A stretch of 33,740 nt of DNA from Pseudalkalibacillus decolorationis (GCF_024609785.1 NZ_JANHJQ010000005.1:185130-218869); one strand, 5' to 3'. Positions 25,736-33,354 are shown, counted from the first letter of the stretch. A program made the numbers and translations. The notes: a model not told the origin generated them from the letters alone.

Positions 25736-26743
25736 ATGGAAGCCGATCATAACCCCAAACTAACAGCGTCTGAAGTCTCAAGCCTCTGGGCAACTTTCCA
25801 GACCAGTACAATGATGAATTGTGGTGTGAAATATTTTTTAGAAACCGTTGAAGATGAAGAAATTCGTTCGGTTTTGGAATTTGCTTCAGATTTTATTGGA
25901 GATCGGATTCAAACGATTACTCAACTATTTCATGAAGAACAATATCCGATACCAGTAGGTTTTACCGATGACGATGTCAATACAAATGCCCCTCGCTTAT
26001 TTTCCGATATAATGATTCTGCAATATATGATGAATATGGGTAAGTTTAGCCACACGGGAGAAAGTATTTTATATTCCTTTTCAACAAGGGATGATATTGC
26101 TGCTTTCTATTATCAATGCTTAGCCGATGCGAAAGAACTTGCTAACAGAGCGAGAAAGGTTTCCTTAAAAAAAGGTGTACTCGTCCGAGCTCCATACCTC
26201 CCGAGGCCTCACGGCGTTGATTTCGTGAATAAACAGAGCTTCCTCACAGGATGGTTCGGTAATCGCCGCCCATTACTCGGTATTGAAATCTCAAATCTTT
26301 TCTATAATGCTGAACGAAATGCACTTGGTCATGCGCTAACTATCGGATTCAGCCAAGTCGTTGGATCAAAAGAGGTTCGAAAATACATGGAGAGGGGTAA
26401 AGAAATATCGGCAAAACACTTTGAGGTTTTCAGTTCGGTTTTACAGGAAGAAAACCTATCAACTGCTAATAGTGTAGCATCAGAAGTCACCGATTCGACT
26501 GTCTCTCCATTTTCAGATAAGTTAATGATGTTCCATGTTAGTGTTCTTGTCGCTTCAGGAATTGCCCAGTACGGAGCGGGAATATCTGCTAGTCCGAGAC
26601 GGGATTTGGGAGCTATGTATACACGTTTAATGGCTGAAACGGGTAAGTATTCTGAAGATGGAGCAAATATTATGATTGATAATGGATGGCTTGAGCAGCC
26701 ACCCCAAGCTGCAGATCGTGAATCATTAGCTAGAAATGAGTAA
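25736..26743 (+). CDS. DUF3231 family protein, ferritin-like tandem domains
   Basis: A 335-aa protein whose two similar helical halves (about 1-160 and 170-330) each start with a LTASEVSSLWATFQTSTMM-type or ISNLFYNAERNALGHAL-type block. Each continues with a helix bearing acidic and histidine residues. Such paired DUF3231 proteins are frequent in spore-forming Bacilli and relate distantly to coat protein CotF; a spore role is plausible but not shown here. ATG is chosen because AAGGAGG ends eight bases before it; the TTG just upstream is too close. It is the only large plus-strand gene in the window. Confidence 0.85.
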   Translation: MEADHNPKLTASEVSSLWATFQTSTMMNCGVKYFLETVEDEEIRSVLEFASDFIGDRIQTITQLFHEEQYPIPVGFTDDDVNTNAPRLFSDIMILQYMMNMGKFSHTGESILYSFSTRDDIAAFYYQCLADAKELANRARKVSLKKGVLVRAPYLPRPHGVDFVNKQSFLTGWFGNRRPLLGIEISNLFYNAERNALGHALTIGFSQVVGSKEVRKYMERGKEISAKHFEVFSSVLQEENLSTANSVASEVTDSTVSPFSDKLMMFHVSVLVASGIAQYGAGISASPRRDLGAMYTRLMAETGKYSEDGANIMIDNGWLEQPPQAADRESLARNE

Positions 26744-26769
26744 GACATGGAATCTTATACTTTTTTACG

Positions 26770-27016
26770 ATGTGGGATGCGTTCAAAGACGCTGGAGGAG
26801 GGCAAAATCCTTATGCTTTCCTTCCTATTGCAGTTTCGGCCGATTTGGTAACCCTAGGATTAATTTTTTTGGAACACCTTATTCGATGTATTGTTGGGAC
26901 CCGTTTGGTTACTGATCCTTTTTGTAATACCGGGGATAATTATAGGTTCCTCTGTTCGATTTATTAAATTTCATAAAGAAAACTTGGCGATCGCCTTAGT
27001 TACACTTATACTATAG
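26770..27016 (+). pseudogene. Small membrane protein gene with frameshift at T7
   Basis: The first frame reads WDAFKDAGGGQNPYAFLPIA and SADLVTLGLI, then hits seven T (26864-26870). Shifting frame there (one T fewer) continues as FWNTLFDVLLGPVWLLILF, then VIPGIIIGSSVRFIKF, and stops at 27016. The whole would be about 82 aa with two membrane helices. The shift may be a mutation, a sequence error or a slippage site. The last fourteen codons (HKENLAIALVTLIL) are encoded by a dispersed repeat. Family not recognised. Confidence 0.5.
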
Positions 27017-27046
27017 AAAGTATTTTTATACTTTCTTTACGTGAAA
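26979..27046. repeat. Dispersed hairpin repeat, full copy B
   Basis: On the plus strand: ATAAAGAAAACTTGGCGATC, then GCC, TTAGTTACACTTATACTATAG and a perfect hairpin AGAAAGTAT/ATACTTTCT with loop TTTT (27015-27036), ending in TTACGTGAA. It is an inverted copy of the element at 22179-22272. It lies downstream of mntR and could also end its transcript. Confidence 0.8.
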
Positions 27047-27068
27047 CTAAAAAACAACCACAACAAAG

Positions 27069-27503
27069 TTATGATTGCTCTTCTTCTTCTTCATTTTTTC
27101 TTTGTACTTCCCGAAGATTACTGACTCGGCTTCCATCTTCCTCGAAATATTGAACAAGGTCTCCGATTCGGTCAATCGCATTCCAGCTTAAATGGTGCTC
27201 GATACCCTCTACATCGTCGTAGATTCTTTCATCATCCACTCCAATGACCTGCAGAAATTGTTCAAGTAGTTCGTGGCGGAAAACTAAACGCTTTCCTAAT
27301 TTTTTACCATTAGGGGTCAGTACGAATCCACGATATTTTTCATAAACAACATATTTCCCTTTGTCTAATTTTTGGACCATTTTTGTTACCGAAGATGGGT
27401 GTACTTCTAATGCTTCAGCAATATCAGATACTCTGGCATACCCTTTGTCTTCGATTAGTTGGTAGATCCGTTCAATATAATCCTCCATACTTGGAGTTGG
27501 CAT
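27069..27503 (-). CDS. mntR: Manganese-dependent transcriptional repressor MntR
   Basis: DtxR-family regulator of manganese uptake genes (144 aa). The N-terminal winged helix (about 1-70, [25 protein letters not shown]) precedes a dimerisation and metal domain. All metal ligands of B. subtilis MntR are present at the same positions: D8, E11, H77, E99, E102 and H103. The C-terminus is very acidic (KNEEEEEQS). GGAGGGG lies before the ATG. It acts as a Mn(II)-activated DNA-binding dimer. Confidence 0.96.
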   Translation of the reverse strand: MPTPSMEDYIERIYQLIEDKGYARVSDIAEALEVHPSSVTKMVQKLDKGKYVVYEKYRGFVLTPNGKKLGKRLVFRHELLEQFLQVIGVDDERIYDDVEGIEHHLSWNAIDRIGDLVQYFEEDGSRVSNLREVQRKNEEEEEQS

Positions 27504-27898
27504 TGTTTCCCCTCCAATACTGCAGATCCTGTTTTCAAAGGGTTCACAGAATCAAAACATACTAAAAGGATACAACATTAATCATAAGGTGACAAGAGAA
27601 CCCATCTTTTAAGAAAAGACTCAATTTATCTTCAAGACATAGTAACTATAGATATAAGTTCGAATGTTTCTTCTATTACTCCTTGCCCCATCATTCAATT
27701 AACGTATTTCACATCCAATTAACACACCAATTTTCGTTCTACCTCATACATTTCAAATTTCTCCTCGGGTAACGTCTTATAATCACTCTCTTAGCAGATT
27801 TCGTAAACCAACGTTGAATAGTTCATAAGTTATGTTAGAAAAATATTTATGTGGAATTGCTGTGTAGTTCTTGAAAACAAATATTTTACCATTATGGC
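27504..27898. other. Intergenic region upstream of mntR, no gene seen
   Basis: About 395 bp, AT-rich. It separates mntR from the HNH gene, both read on the minus strand. It must contain the mntR promoter, but no convincing -35/-10 pair, repeat or RNA structure stands out. Confidence 0.4.
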
Positions 27899-28744
27899 TT
27901 ACTGGGAAAGCATATATATAATGAAATCTTCTTTTATATTGGATTTGCTATGTCTCTTTCGGTGGCATGGGTATTCACATAAACTAATAAGATTTGATAA
28001 CTGATTCGCATTTCTCCAATCACCATTAAAATCTCTAAATGGAATTATATGATGGACTGATAACTCTTGTCCATATAGTTCTTCGGTTATCCCACAATCT
28101 TGGCACTTAAAATCATCCCTTTTCCGAGCCTTTTTCCTTTGTTGCCTCCAATTCAATCCGTAATAACCTGGATCCCCTCCTTTCCAAGTACCACTTTTAG
28201 GACCAGAAAATGCATCTGTTTTTGAATAATATTCTGCCATACAAAATTGATTACAGAAATTCCACTGTTTAATTATTGATGGTTTTCTTTCTAAACGTTG
28301 ATTACAGTTTGTACAGTTCACCTTTACTCTTTTGCTATATTGAACACTTCCCCTTTTACCGTTCGCAATTCCAACACATTTTTTTGAACAATACTTTGCG
28401 GTCAACTTTCTTGATTCTATAACTTCAAAAGTTGAACTACAGATTTCACAATTGATATGTATTCGTTTTCTTAGATTTTGATTAGGTTTATTCATTCGTA
28501 AATATTCATATAAACATACCCTACTACAATAGTTCTTTTCACCAGTAGAGCTCGGTTTTCTTAATATTTTTTTGTTACAGTTTGTACAGTTAACATTCGT
28601 CTTTTTAGACAATCTACTCCATGATTCAGGTGGGTGTTTTCTTAAGTACGTTGTTTTACAGACCCGTGAACAATACTTCTTTCTATTATAATGACTAGGC
28701 TTAACTCTTATTTCTTTTCCGCATTCAATACAAACTTTTATCAT
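27899..28744 (-). CDS. HNH endonuclease with four zinc-finger repeats
   Basis: A 281-aa protein. The N-terminal two thirds is four CxxC..CxxxC zinc-finger repeats, starting near residues 6 (CIECG..YCSRVC), 54 (CTNCN..YCSRVC), 100 (CEICS..YCSKKC) and 145 (CTNCN..FCNQFC). A G-rich linker (SGTWKGGDPGYYGLNW) leads to a C-terminal HNH nuclease with CQDC, VHHIIPF (231-237), an Asn and a CEYPCHRKRH end. This is typical of phage- and intron-associated homing endonucleases. GAGGGGGG lies just upstream; of two adjacent ATGs the second is better spaced. It is AT-richer than neighbouring housekeeping genes and lies 111 bp after nrdJ, beyond its terminator, so it is free-standing. Confidence 0.9.
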   Translation of the reverse strand: MIKVCIECGKEIRVKPSHYNRKKYCSRVCKTTYLRKHPPESWSRLSKKTNVNCTNCNKKILRKPSSTGEKNYCSRVCLYEYLRMNKPNQNLRKRIHINCEICSSTFEVIESRKLTAKYCSKKCVGIANGKRGSVQYSKRVKVNCTNCNQRLERKPSIIKQWNFCNQFCMAEYYSKTDAFSGPKSGTWKGGDPGYYGLNWRQQRKKARKRDDFKCQDCGITEELYGQELSVHHIIPFRDFNGDWRNANQLSNLISLCEYPCHRKRHSKSNIKEDFIIYMLSQ

Positions 28745-28816
28745 CATTTACCCCCCTCGTATTTAATTACACGAACAAACGTTCCATAAATCAACATTTA
28801 TGTAGTTAAATGGAGT

Positions 28817-28846
28817 AAAAAAAAGACCGAGTAATTAAACCCGGCC
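28817..28846 (-). terminator. Terminator after nrdJ
   Basis: On the minus strand GGCCGGGT pairs with ACTCGGTC (two G-U pairs) around loop TTAATT, followed by eight T. It lies 12 bases after the nrdJ stop and separates nrdJ from the HNH gene. Confidence 0.75.
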
Positions 28847-28857
28847 TGTTAACTATT

Positions 28858-29460
28858 TTAAATTCCACACTTAAGCTGTGCATTACAGTTTGTACATGTA
28901 TTACAACCGCCGATTTCTTTTACTTGACCTTTTCGGCAAACTGGACAAGTGTTTCCGACTTCGTTTCCAATTGTAACATCGGTTGAACGTAAATCGGCAA
29001 TCGTGTCAACGAGTACCACCTTCTGCGGTTCATCGTTATTTGTTTCTTCCTCATCATCAAAGGTGTTGTCCTCTGCCTTCAGAGTAAGAACCTGAGAGTC
29101 ACGGCTTCCATCTACATAAACGGTTCCGCCTTTAGCCCCACCATTGTACAGACGTTCGTATACGGCTTGAACCTGTTCGACTGTATATCCTTTTGGAGCA
29201 TTGACTGTCTTACTTATTGAACTGTCAATCCAATTTTGAATAACACATTGTGTATCAGCATGGGCTTCTGGTGCAAGTTCCATAGCGGAAATGAACCATT
29301 CAGGAAGATCATTTGCATCTACATCAGGGTTTCGCTTTAGATATTCGTTTACGATGTCTGCCTTTACTTCGATAAACTTTCCAAGACGTCCACTTCGGAA
29401 ATAAGAAAATGAGAAGTAAGGCTCAAGTCCTGTACTCACACCAACCATCGTCCCTGTACT
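28858..29460 (-). CDS. nrdJ: nrdJ exon 4 (C-terminal 200 residues)
   Basis: Begins AGT ACA GGG, giving STGTMVGVSTGLEPYF, which joins directly to the APTG at the end of exon 3 to form the conserved APTGSTGT loop of class I/II reductases. It includes LEPYFSFSYFRSG, an acidic linker, and the C-terminal cysteine pairs CPVC and CTNC ending in LKCGI. These probably serve in re-reduction of the active site. Without splicing, the only start for this part would be a GTG made of intron bases, without a ribosome site. Ends at a TAA just before the terminator. Confidence 0.93.
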   Translation of the reverse strand, partial: STGTMVGVSTGLEPYFSFSYFRSGRLGKFIEVKADIVNEYLKRNPDVDANDLPEWFISAMELAPEAHADTQCVIQNWIDSSISKTVNAPKGYTVEQVQAVYERLYNGGAKGGTVYVDGSRDSQVLTLKAEDNTFDDEEETNNDEPQKVVLVDTIADLRSTDVTIGNEVGNTCPVCRKGQVKEIGGCNTCTNCNAQLKCGI

Positions 29461-29734
29461 CACGTTTGTTACTCCCTGCTTTTGCAGGTGGAGGGATTAT
29501 TAGCACCCTCTCCACATGTCGCCATATGGGTCAGACTATATCATCAACCAGTATTGTTACTGGTGCTCAGCGTGTAGTCGTTGAGGGGTCAGCCACGACT
29601 TCCCTGCGGATCGTCTGCACCTTTTACTTTTTACCTTATCGTGTTGGCAAGACACAGGTACAAAAGGATACTCAGAGTTTCCCGCATATAGCTAAGTTTA
29701 CCTACACTTTTACAAATATAGGGGGCAATCATTT
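29461..29734 (-). ncRNA. Group I intron 3 in nrdJ (274 nt, no ORF)
   Basis: The 5' exon ends ACGGGT and its GGGU pairs with GCCC eight bases inside the intron (U-G at the splice site). The intron ends in G, and the 3' exon AGU can pair with AUU next to the guide (P10). Core elements: P as ATGCGGGAAACTC, Q as GATCCGCAGGGAAG, R as CTCAACGACTACA and S as GATATAGTCTGACC (about 29531-29545), in that order. Pairing of GCGGG with CCGC supports P4. A small intron lacking an endonuclease gene. Removal restores APTG-STG. P1 is short (four pairs), so this 5' site is slightly less certain than the other two. Confidence 0.88.
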
Positions 29735-30871
29735 ACCCGTAGGAGCAACAGTTAAAAGGTGTGAATTTCTTATTCCATATTCTAAAATTCCTTGACGTAC
29801 ATCTTCCGGCATTTTCTTCATGTAGCCTGTATTAATATAAGCTTCACGGAGTTCTTTCGTTTCGTTATCCGTTTCTCCAACTAAGAAAGGGAAGCTTCCT
29901 TTTTCTTTCGCTAATTCTACAGATTCCCGATAAGCTGTTGTAGCAATCGTTTCAAAGATTTCATCTACAAGCTTATTTCCTTCTTCGGAACCATATACAG
30001 TATCACAATAAATCAGTAAGTCGTGAAGCCCCATTACGCCAAGGCCAACACGGCGTTCCCCAAGTGCTTGTATACGGTTTTTCTCTAAAAAGTATGGTGT
30101 TGCATCAATGACGTTATCTTGTAAACGTACACCGGTTCTTACCGTTTGTTTCAACTTGTCAAAATCAACTTGTTTACTTTCTTTGTCTGCAACATTAGCA
30201 AGGTTTACTGCCGCTAAGTTACACACAGAATAGGGTGCAAGTGGCTGTTCCCCACATGGATTCGTTGCTACAACCTTCTGGCCATAGGCTTTGGCGTTTG
30301 TCATTTCATTCGCATTATCAATAAAGAAAATCCCAGGTTCAGCTGAGTATGTTGCACATACATTGATCAGGTTCCAAAGTTCACGAGCCTTAATTCTCTT
30401 GTAAACACGGATACCATATCCTTGTGCTTCCCATTCGCGAACATCACCAGATTCTTGCCATTTCTTGTTGTATTCAAGCATTTCTTCAAATGTATAGTTT
30501 TCAACATCTGGAAAGCGTAGTTCATATTCTGCATCATTTTCTACCGCTTCCATAAATTCTTTCGTTATACACACCGAAATGTTTGCCCCTGTTAGAAACT
30601 CTGAGTTGTGGACAGTGTAAGTTCCACCAGTATTGAGCTTTTGCTCAGCTTCTTTAATTCCTTTTTCCGTAAAACCACCCTGGCCTGGAATCGTTTTATA
30701 GTTAACGATGCTTTGGTACATATCGCGCTCGGTTTCACTTAGTGGTGTAAACTTCAGCTTATCCTGAGCCAATTGTTTAATGGTTTCGTCCTCTGTATTT
30801 TCAACAAGGTAACGTAGTATTCTTGGGTTTTGCATTTTTGAAGTAATGAATTCAATAATATCAGGATGCCA
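29735..30871 (-). CDS. nrdJ: nrdJ exon 3 (379 codons, catalytic core)
   Basis: Reads WHPDIIEFITSKMQNPRILR at the start and HLLTVAPTG at the end. It contains the radical-chemistry motif NPCGEQPLAPYSVCNLAAVN (cysteine about residue 480 of the spliced protein, glutamate two further on), and the ANISVCITKEFMEAV and GLGVMGLHDLLI blocks of the ten-stranded barrel. Its length is a multiple of three, so all three introns lie exactly between codons. The ATG at 30833-30835 is internal and has no ribosome site. Confidence 0.95.
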
Positions 30872-31209
30872 CGTTCTCTACCGTCCTTTTCAGGATACTT
30901 TAACTCTGCTATTCGCAGACGGCCTAGACTATATCATCACCCTCAGCTTTACCTGTTAGGGGCCGGGTGCTTCGAAGATCTTAAGATCCCCTACTCTACT
31001 CCCTTGACAGTATTTTAGTCAGGTTTCGATAGTCGTTGAACCTTCACCATTTAAGGTGCTCGGCTGCTGATTATCCAATTCAATCAATTTTCAGCATTCA
31101 CGCTCACCGTTTCCAGTCACGTTGTAGCTTGATGACTATAAGGACTTTTCAGCAATTCACCCGATTTCCTAGTCATTCATTGTCTGAACAACGCGGACTA
31201 GTATTCTTA
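30872..31209 (-). ncRNA. Group I intron 2 in nrdJ (338 nt, no ORF)
   Basis: The 5' exon GCGGAU pairs perfectly with GUCCGC inside the intron, ending in the required U-G at the splice site. The intron ends in G, and 3' exon UGG can pair with CUA beside the guide (P10). Core elements in order: P GTGAATTGCTGAAA, Q AATCAGCAGCCGAG, R GTTCAACGACTATC and S GATATAGTCTAGGCC (about 30924). Between R and S is a short P8 region with no gene. Several blocks match intron 1 (AAGCTACAACGTG, GAGCGTGAATGCT). Splicing joins GCG GAT to TGG CAT, giving the conserved LAD-WHPD. Confidence 0.92.
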
Positions 31210-31239
31210 ATCCGCTAACATTATCATTTGTGCTCCACG
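31210..31239 (-). CDS. nrdJ: nrdJ exon 2, a 30-nt micro-exon
   Basis: Ten codons, CGT GGA GCA CAA ATG ATA ATG TTA GCG GAT, giving RGAQMIMLAD between exon 1 (LVEQGGSR) and exon 3 (WHPDIIEF). This is the conserved stretch of class II reductases. Introns 1 and 2 abut on either side. The exon also provides the guide-pairing bases for intron 2 (GCGGAT) and the P10 bases for intron 1 (CGTGG), so nearly half of it is under RNA constraint as well. Confidence 0.93.
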
Positions 31240-32419
31240 CAATATTGTTACTCCTCGGTATGAGGGGCCAGGTCATTTCTGCCTGACTCTTATGCTTTTA
31301 CATAAGATCGGACTATATCATCAAGAAATTGAATTAATTAATTTAAACACCTTTTCTTTTCGTTCTAATCGTAAATGACCGGTATCTTCGGCATACATTT
31401 TTTGATAAAGGGTTTGTAAAGTTTTTATACTAGACATTTCAAAACTTACACAACCTATTTTTTCATATATAGCTTTTTTAGGAGGTAGGATATTTTCAGA
31501 CTTTAAAAAATTTATGATCTGGACCATCATGGGTTTATTTCCTGTAAGTGTGAACTTTACCTTATCATACCCGTATCTCTTGTACTTTCGAATGTGACCA
31601 TCTGCATCAAAGAAGCCTCTTAAAAATGCCCATTTGCAATTTGTTGATAGCCAAAAAGGGAATATTTCTTTTCCTGTTTTTTTAGGTACAATTCCATACT
31701 TTGAAAGGTCATTACAAATCTTTGTACAACTCACTGTTAAGCAGATTTTGTCTTGTTCACTTTCTACAGAGGCCATTCGAATTTTCAATAATCCTACCAT
31801 ATTCATGTAGATGGCCATATCTTTTAATATTTGCTTATCTGATATTGCAATTGATATAGCTAATCTTTTGGATTTAGATCTATCATGAATACAGCCATCT
31901 CCCATTATAAAGCCCACTATATATGCAAGGTTTGGGTCCATTGTATTTTCGAAAATATCCTCGTCATATGCATATATTTTCGACTTTAACTTCCCTGCCT
32001 CACCTGGTTGTCGCGGCGAAAAAAAGTTTTGTTCCTTATTCCATCTAAGGATAGTACCACGACTAATTTTCAGAACCTTTGAAATGTCTACCTGACTTAG
32101 CCCTTTATCATGAAGGTGTTTAATTTCTTTCATCAACAATTCCTTGTCCCGCGCCTCGAAAGGACATTTTTTGTTCTTTCGATTTACTTGCACCTTATTT
32201 TCCATTTAATAACCTCCGAAAAATTATTTCTTGGAAAAGGTAGGTGCTTTCAATAGTCTCTGAACGTTCATCTTAGTTTCCCAAGACACTTCGCTGCTGA
32301 TTGCCCATTATAATCCTTGAAATTTTTGAGCATTCACGCTCGTTGTCGCCAACCACGTTGTAGCTTTCAAGGCTTTAGGGTGTTCCAGCAATTCACGGGA
32401 TTAAGTCGCCATGGTGTTA
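31240..32419 (-). ncRNA. Group I intron 1 in nrdJ (1180 nt, carries endonuclease)
   Basis: The 5' exon AAGUCGU pairs over seven bases with GCGACUU inside the intron, with U-G at the splice site. The intron ends in G, and 3' exon CGUGG pairs with CCAUG next to the guide (P10, five pairs). Core: P GTGAATTGCTGGAAC, Q AATCAGCAGCGAAG, R GTTCAGAGACTATTG (about 32250) and, past the endonuclease gene, S GATATAGTCCGATC (about 31305-31320). The gene is therefore inserted in the P8 region between R and S. Without splicing, exon 1 would stop at TAA three bases into the intron. Confidence 0.94.
31321..32205 (-). CDS. LAGLIDADG homing endonuclease in nrdJ intron 1
   Basis: A 294-aa protein with two LAGLIDADG motifs, YIVGFIMGDG (95-104) and FLRGFFDADG (194-203). 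It is thus a single-chain, pseudo-dimeric enzyme with both catalytic acidic residues. An N-terminal helix-turn-helix (about 34-58, GLSQVDISKVLKISRGTILRW) precedes the nuclease and probably adds DNA contacts. CGGAGG lies before the ATG. Its TGA stop abuts or overlaps the conserved S element of the intron, so the gene fits tightly into the ribozyme. It should cut intronless nrdJ alleles at the GGSR/RGAQ junction to spread the intron. The motifs look intact, so it may be active. Confidence 0.94.
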   Translation of the reverse strand: MENKVQVNRKNKKCPFEARDKELLMKEIKHLHDKGLSQVDISKVLKISRGTILRWNKEQNFFSPRQPGEAGKLKSKIYAYDEDIFENTMDPNLAYIVGFIMGDGCIHDRSKSKRLAISIAISDKQILKDMAIYMNMVGLLKIRMASVESEQDKICLTVSCTKICNDLSKYGIVPKKTGKEIFPFWLSTNCKWAFLRGFFDADGHIRKYKRYGYDKVKFTLTGNKPMMVQIINFLKSENILPPKKAIYEKIGCVSFEMSSIKTLQTLYQKMYAEDTGHLRLERKEKVFKLINSIS

Positions 32420-33211
32420 ACGACTTCCCCCTTGCTCAACAAGGTGAGTAAGCTTCGCAATATCATCTAGCCATGAAACTGAACCAGATGACTTTCCATT
32501 TACGCCTTTTGCTAATGTGTTCCGTGGGCGTAGTGTTGATCCATTTGTTCCAACTCCACCGCCGCGGCTCATAATCTCCATTACTTGCTTCCGATGATCG
32601 GATATACCTTCGCGAGAATCCTCAACGAAAGGCATGACGTAACAGTTGAAATAAGTAACCTCTGTCGCTGCTCCCGCTCCGTATAGTACACGTCCAGCAG
32701 GTACAAAGTTCAAATTAACCAACTCATGATAGAAACGTTCAAAGGATTCTTGACGCTTTTCTTCTGTCGTTTCAACCGATGCAAGGCCAGTCGCATTCCT
32801 TTTAGCAATTTGCTCGTAATAGACTTCCAACGGCTTATCGATGATATCAAGGGAACGTTTTACCACACCCGTTTCTACCTCACCTGGCCTGTCTAAAACA
32901 CCTCTATACTCCTCGTCCACTTTTACCTCTGCGATATTCTGCTCTCGGTCGATTCTAACGATGTAACCAAGACCCCTTGCAGGGAACTTTGGATCATCTT
33001 TTACGGTAAGGACAACAAAATCCCCTTCTCGTAATGTTTTCTTCTCAGTATCCTTGAAAGAATACCGATCCAACATGACCAATCTTGATACCCCTTTGTG
33101 TGTCGTATGCATATCCGAGGTAATTGCATGCACCTGTTCGAATTTGTCAATGTCTTCATTTAATTGATCGATGTTAATTGATTGTCTTTCTTCCCCTGTC
33201 ACAATTGCCAT
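32420..33211 (-). CDS. nrdJ: nrdJ exon 1: class II ribonucleotide reductase, N-terminal part
   Basis: First 264 codons of adenosylcobalamin-dependent ribonucleoside-diphosphate reductase, which makes deoxyribonucleotides without oxygen or a second subunit. AGGAGG lies before the ATG. Residues 1-130 form the N-terminal domain; NLNFVPAGRVLYGAG and TYFNCYVMPF (C190, one of the redox-active cysteines) follow, then MEIMSRGGGVGTNGSTLRPR and LVEQGGSR. Spliced with 31210-31239, 29735-30871 and 28858-29460 it gives 853 aa, a normal NrdJ length. Two NrdR boxes lie upstream, so it is probably repressed when dATP is plentiful. Vitamin B12 is needed, but no cobalamin riboswitch is visible. Confidence 0.95.
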
Positions 33212-33306
33212 ACAGGATCCTCCTCATCAAAAGATCGTTTTTTGTTTTTTATAGTAAGTTGTTTATCTATTAGGTTACCCAAATAGTAGCATAAAAAAAC
33301 ACCAAA

Positions 33307-33354
33307 TATCAATATATAGTGTACATTATTTTAAAATAATACAATATATTGTGT
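33307..33354 (-). promoter_or_regulatory. Two NrdR boxes upstream of nrdJ
   Basis: On the minus strand ACACAATATATTGTAT (33339-33354) and ACACTATATATTGATA (33307-33322) match the NrdR box consensus (acaCwAtATaTwGtgt). They begin exactly 32 bp apart, about three helical turns, which is the usual arrangement. TTGTAT and the TATA-rich second box could serve as -35 and -10, so NrdR would block the promoter directly. Confidence 0.85.

Noticed and set aside
26979-27046. GGCGATCGCC as a cyanobacterial HIP1-type signature
   Set aside because: It contains GCGATCGC, but occurs only within copies of the dispersed repeat in a clearly Firmicutes setting.
28748-28816. A fourth nrdJ intron containing the HNH gene
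   Set aside because: The nrdJ frame ends with a normal C-terminus and a terminator before the HNH gene, no further exon is seen beyond 27899, and no P-Q-R-S core elements flank it.
28858-29463. A separate gene starting at GTG for the nrdJ C-terminal part
   Set aside because: The GTG consists of the last intron bases and has no ribosome site; splicing explains the sequence and restores the conserved APTGSTGT motif.
29461-31240. Recurring GACTATATCATC as a CRISPR-like or direct repeat
   Set aside because: These three occurrences are the complement of the conserved S element of group I introns, one per intron, with no spacer array.
28858-33211. nrdJ as a pseudogene, or as an intein-containing gene
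   Set aside because: Intervening sequences contain stop codons in the host frame and group I core motifs, and all exon lengths are multiples of three; an intein would keep the reading frame open and show splicing-domain motifs.
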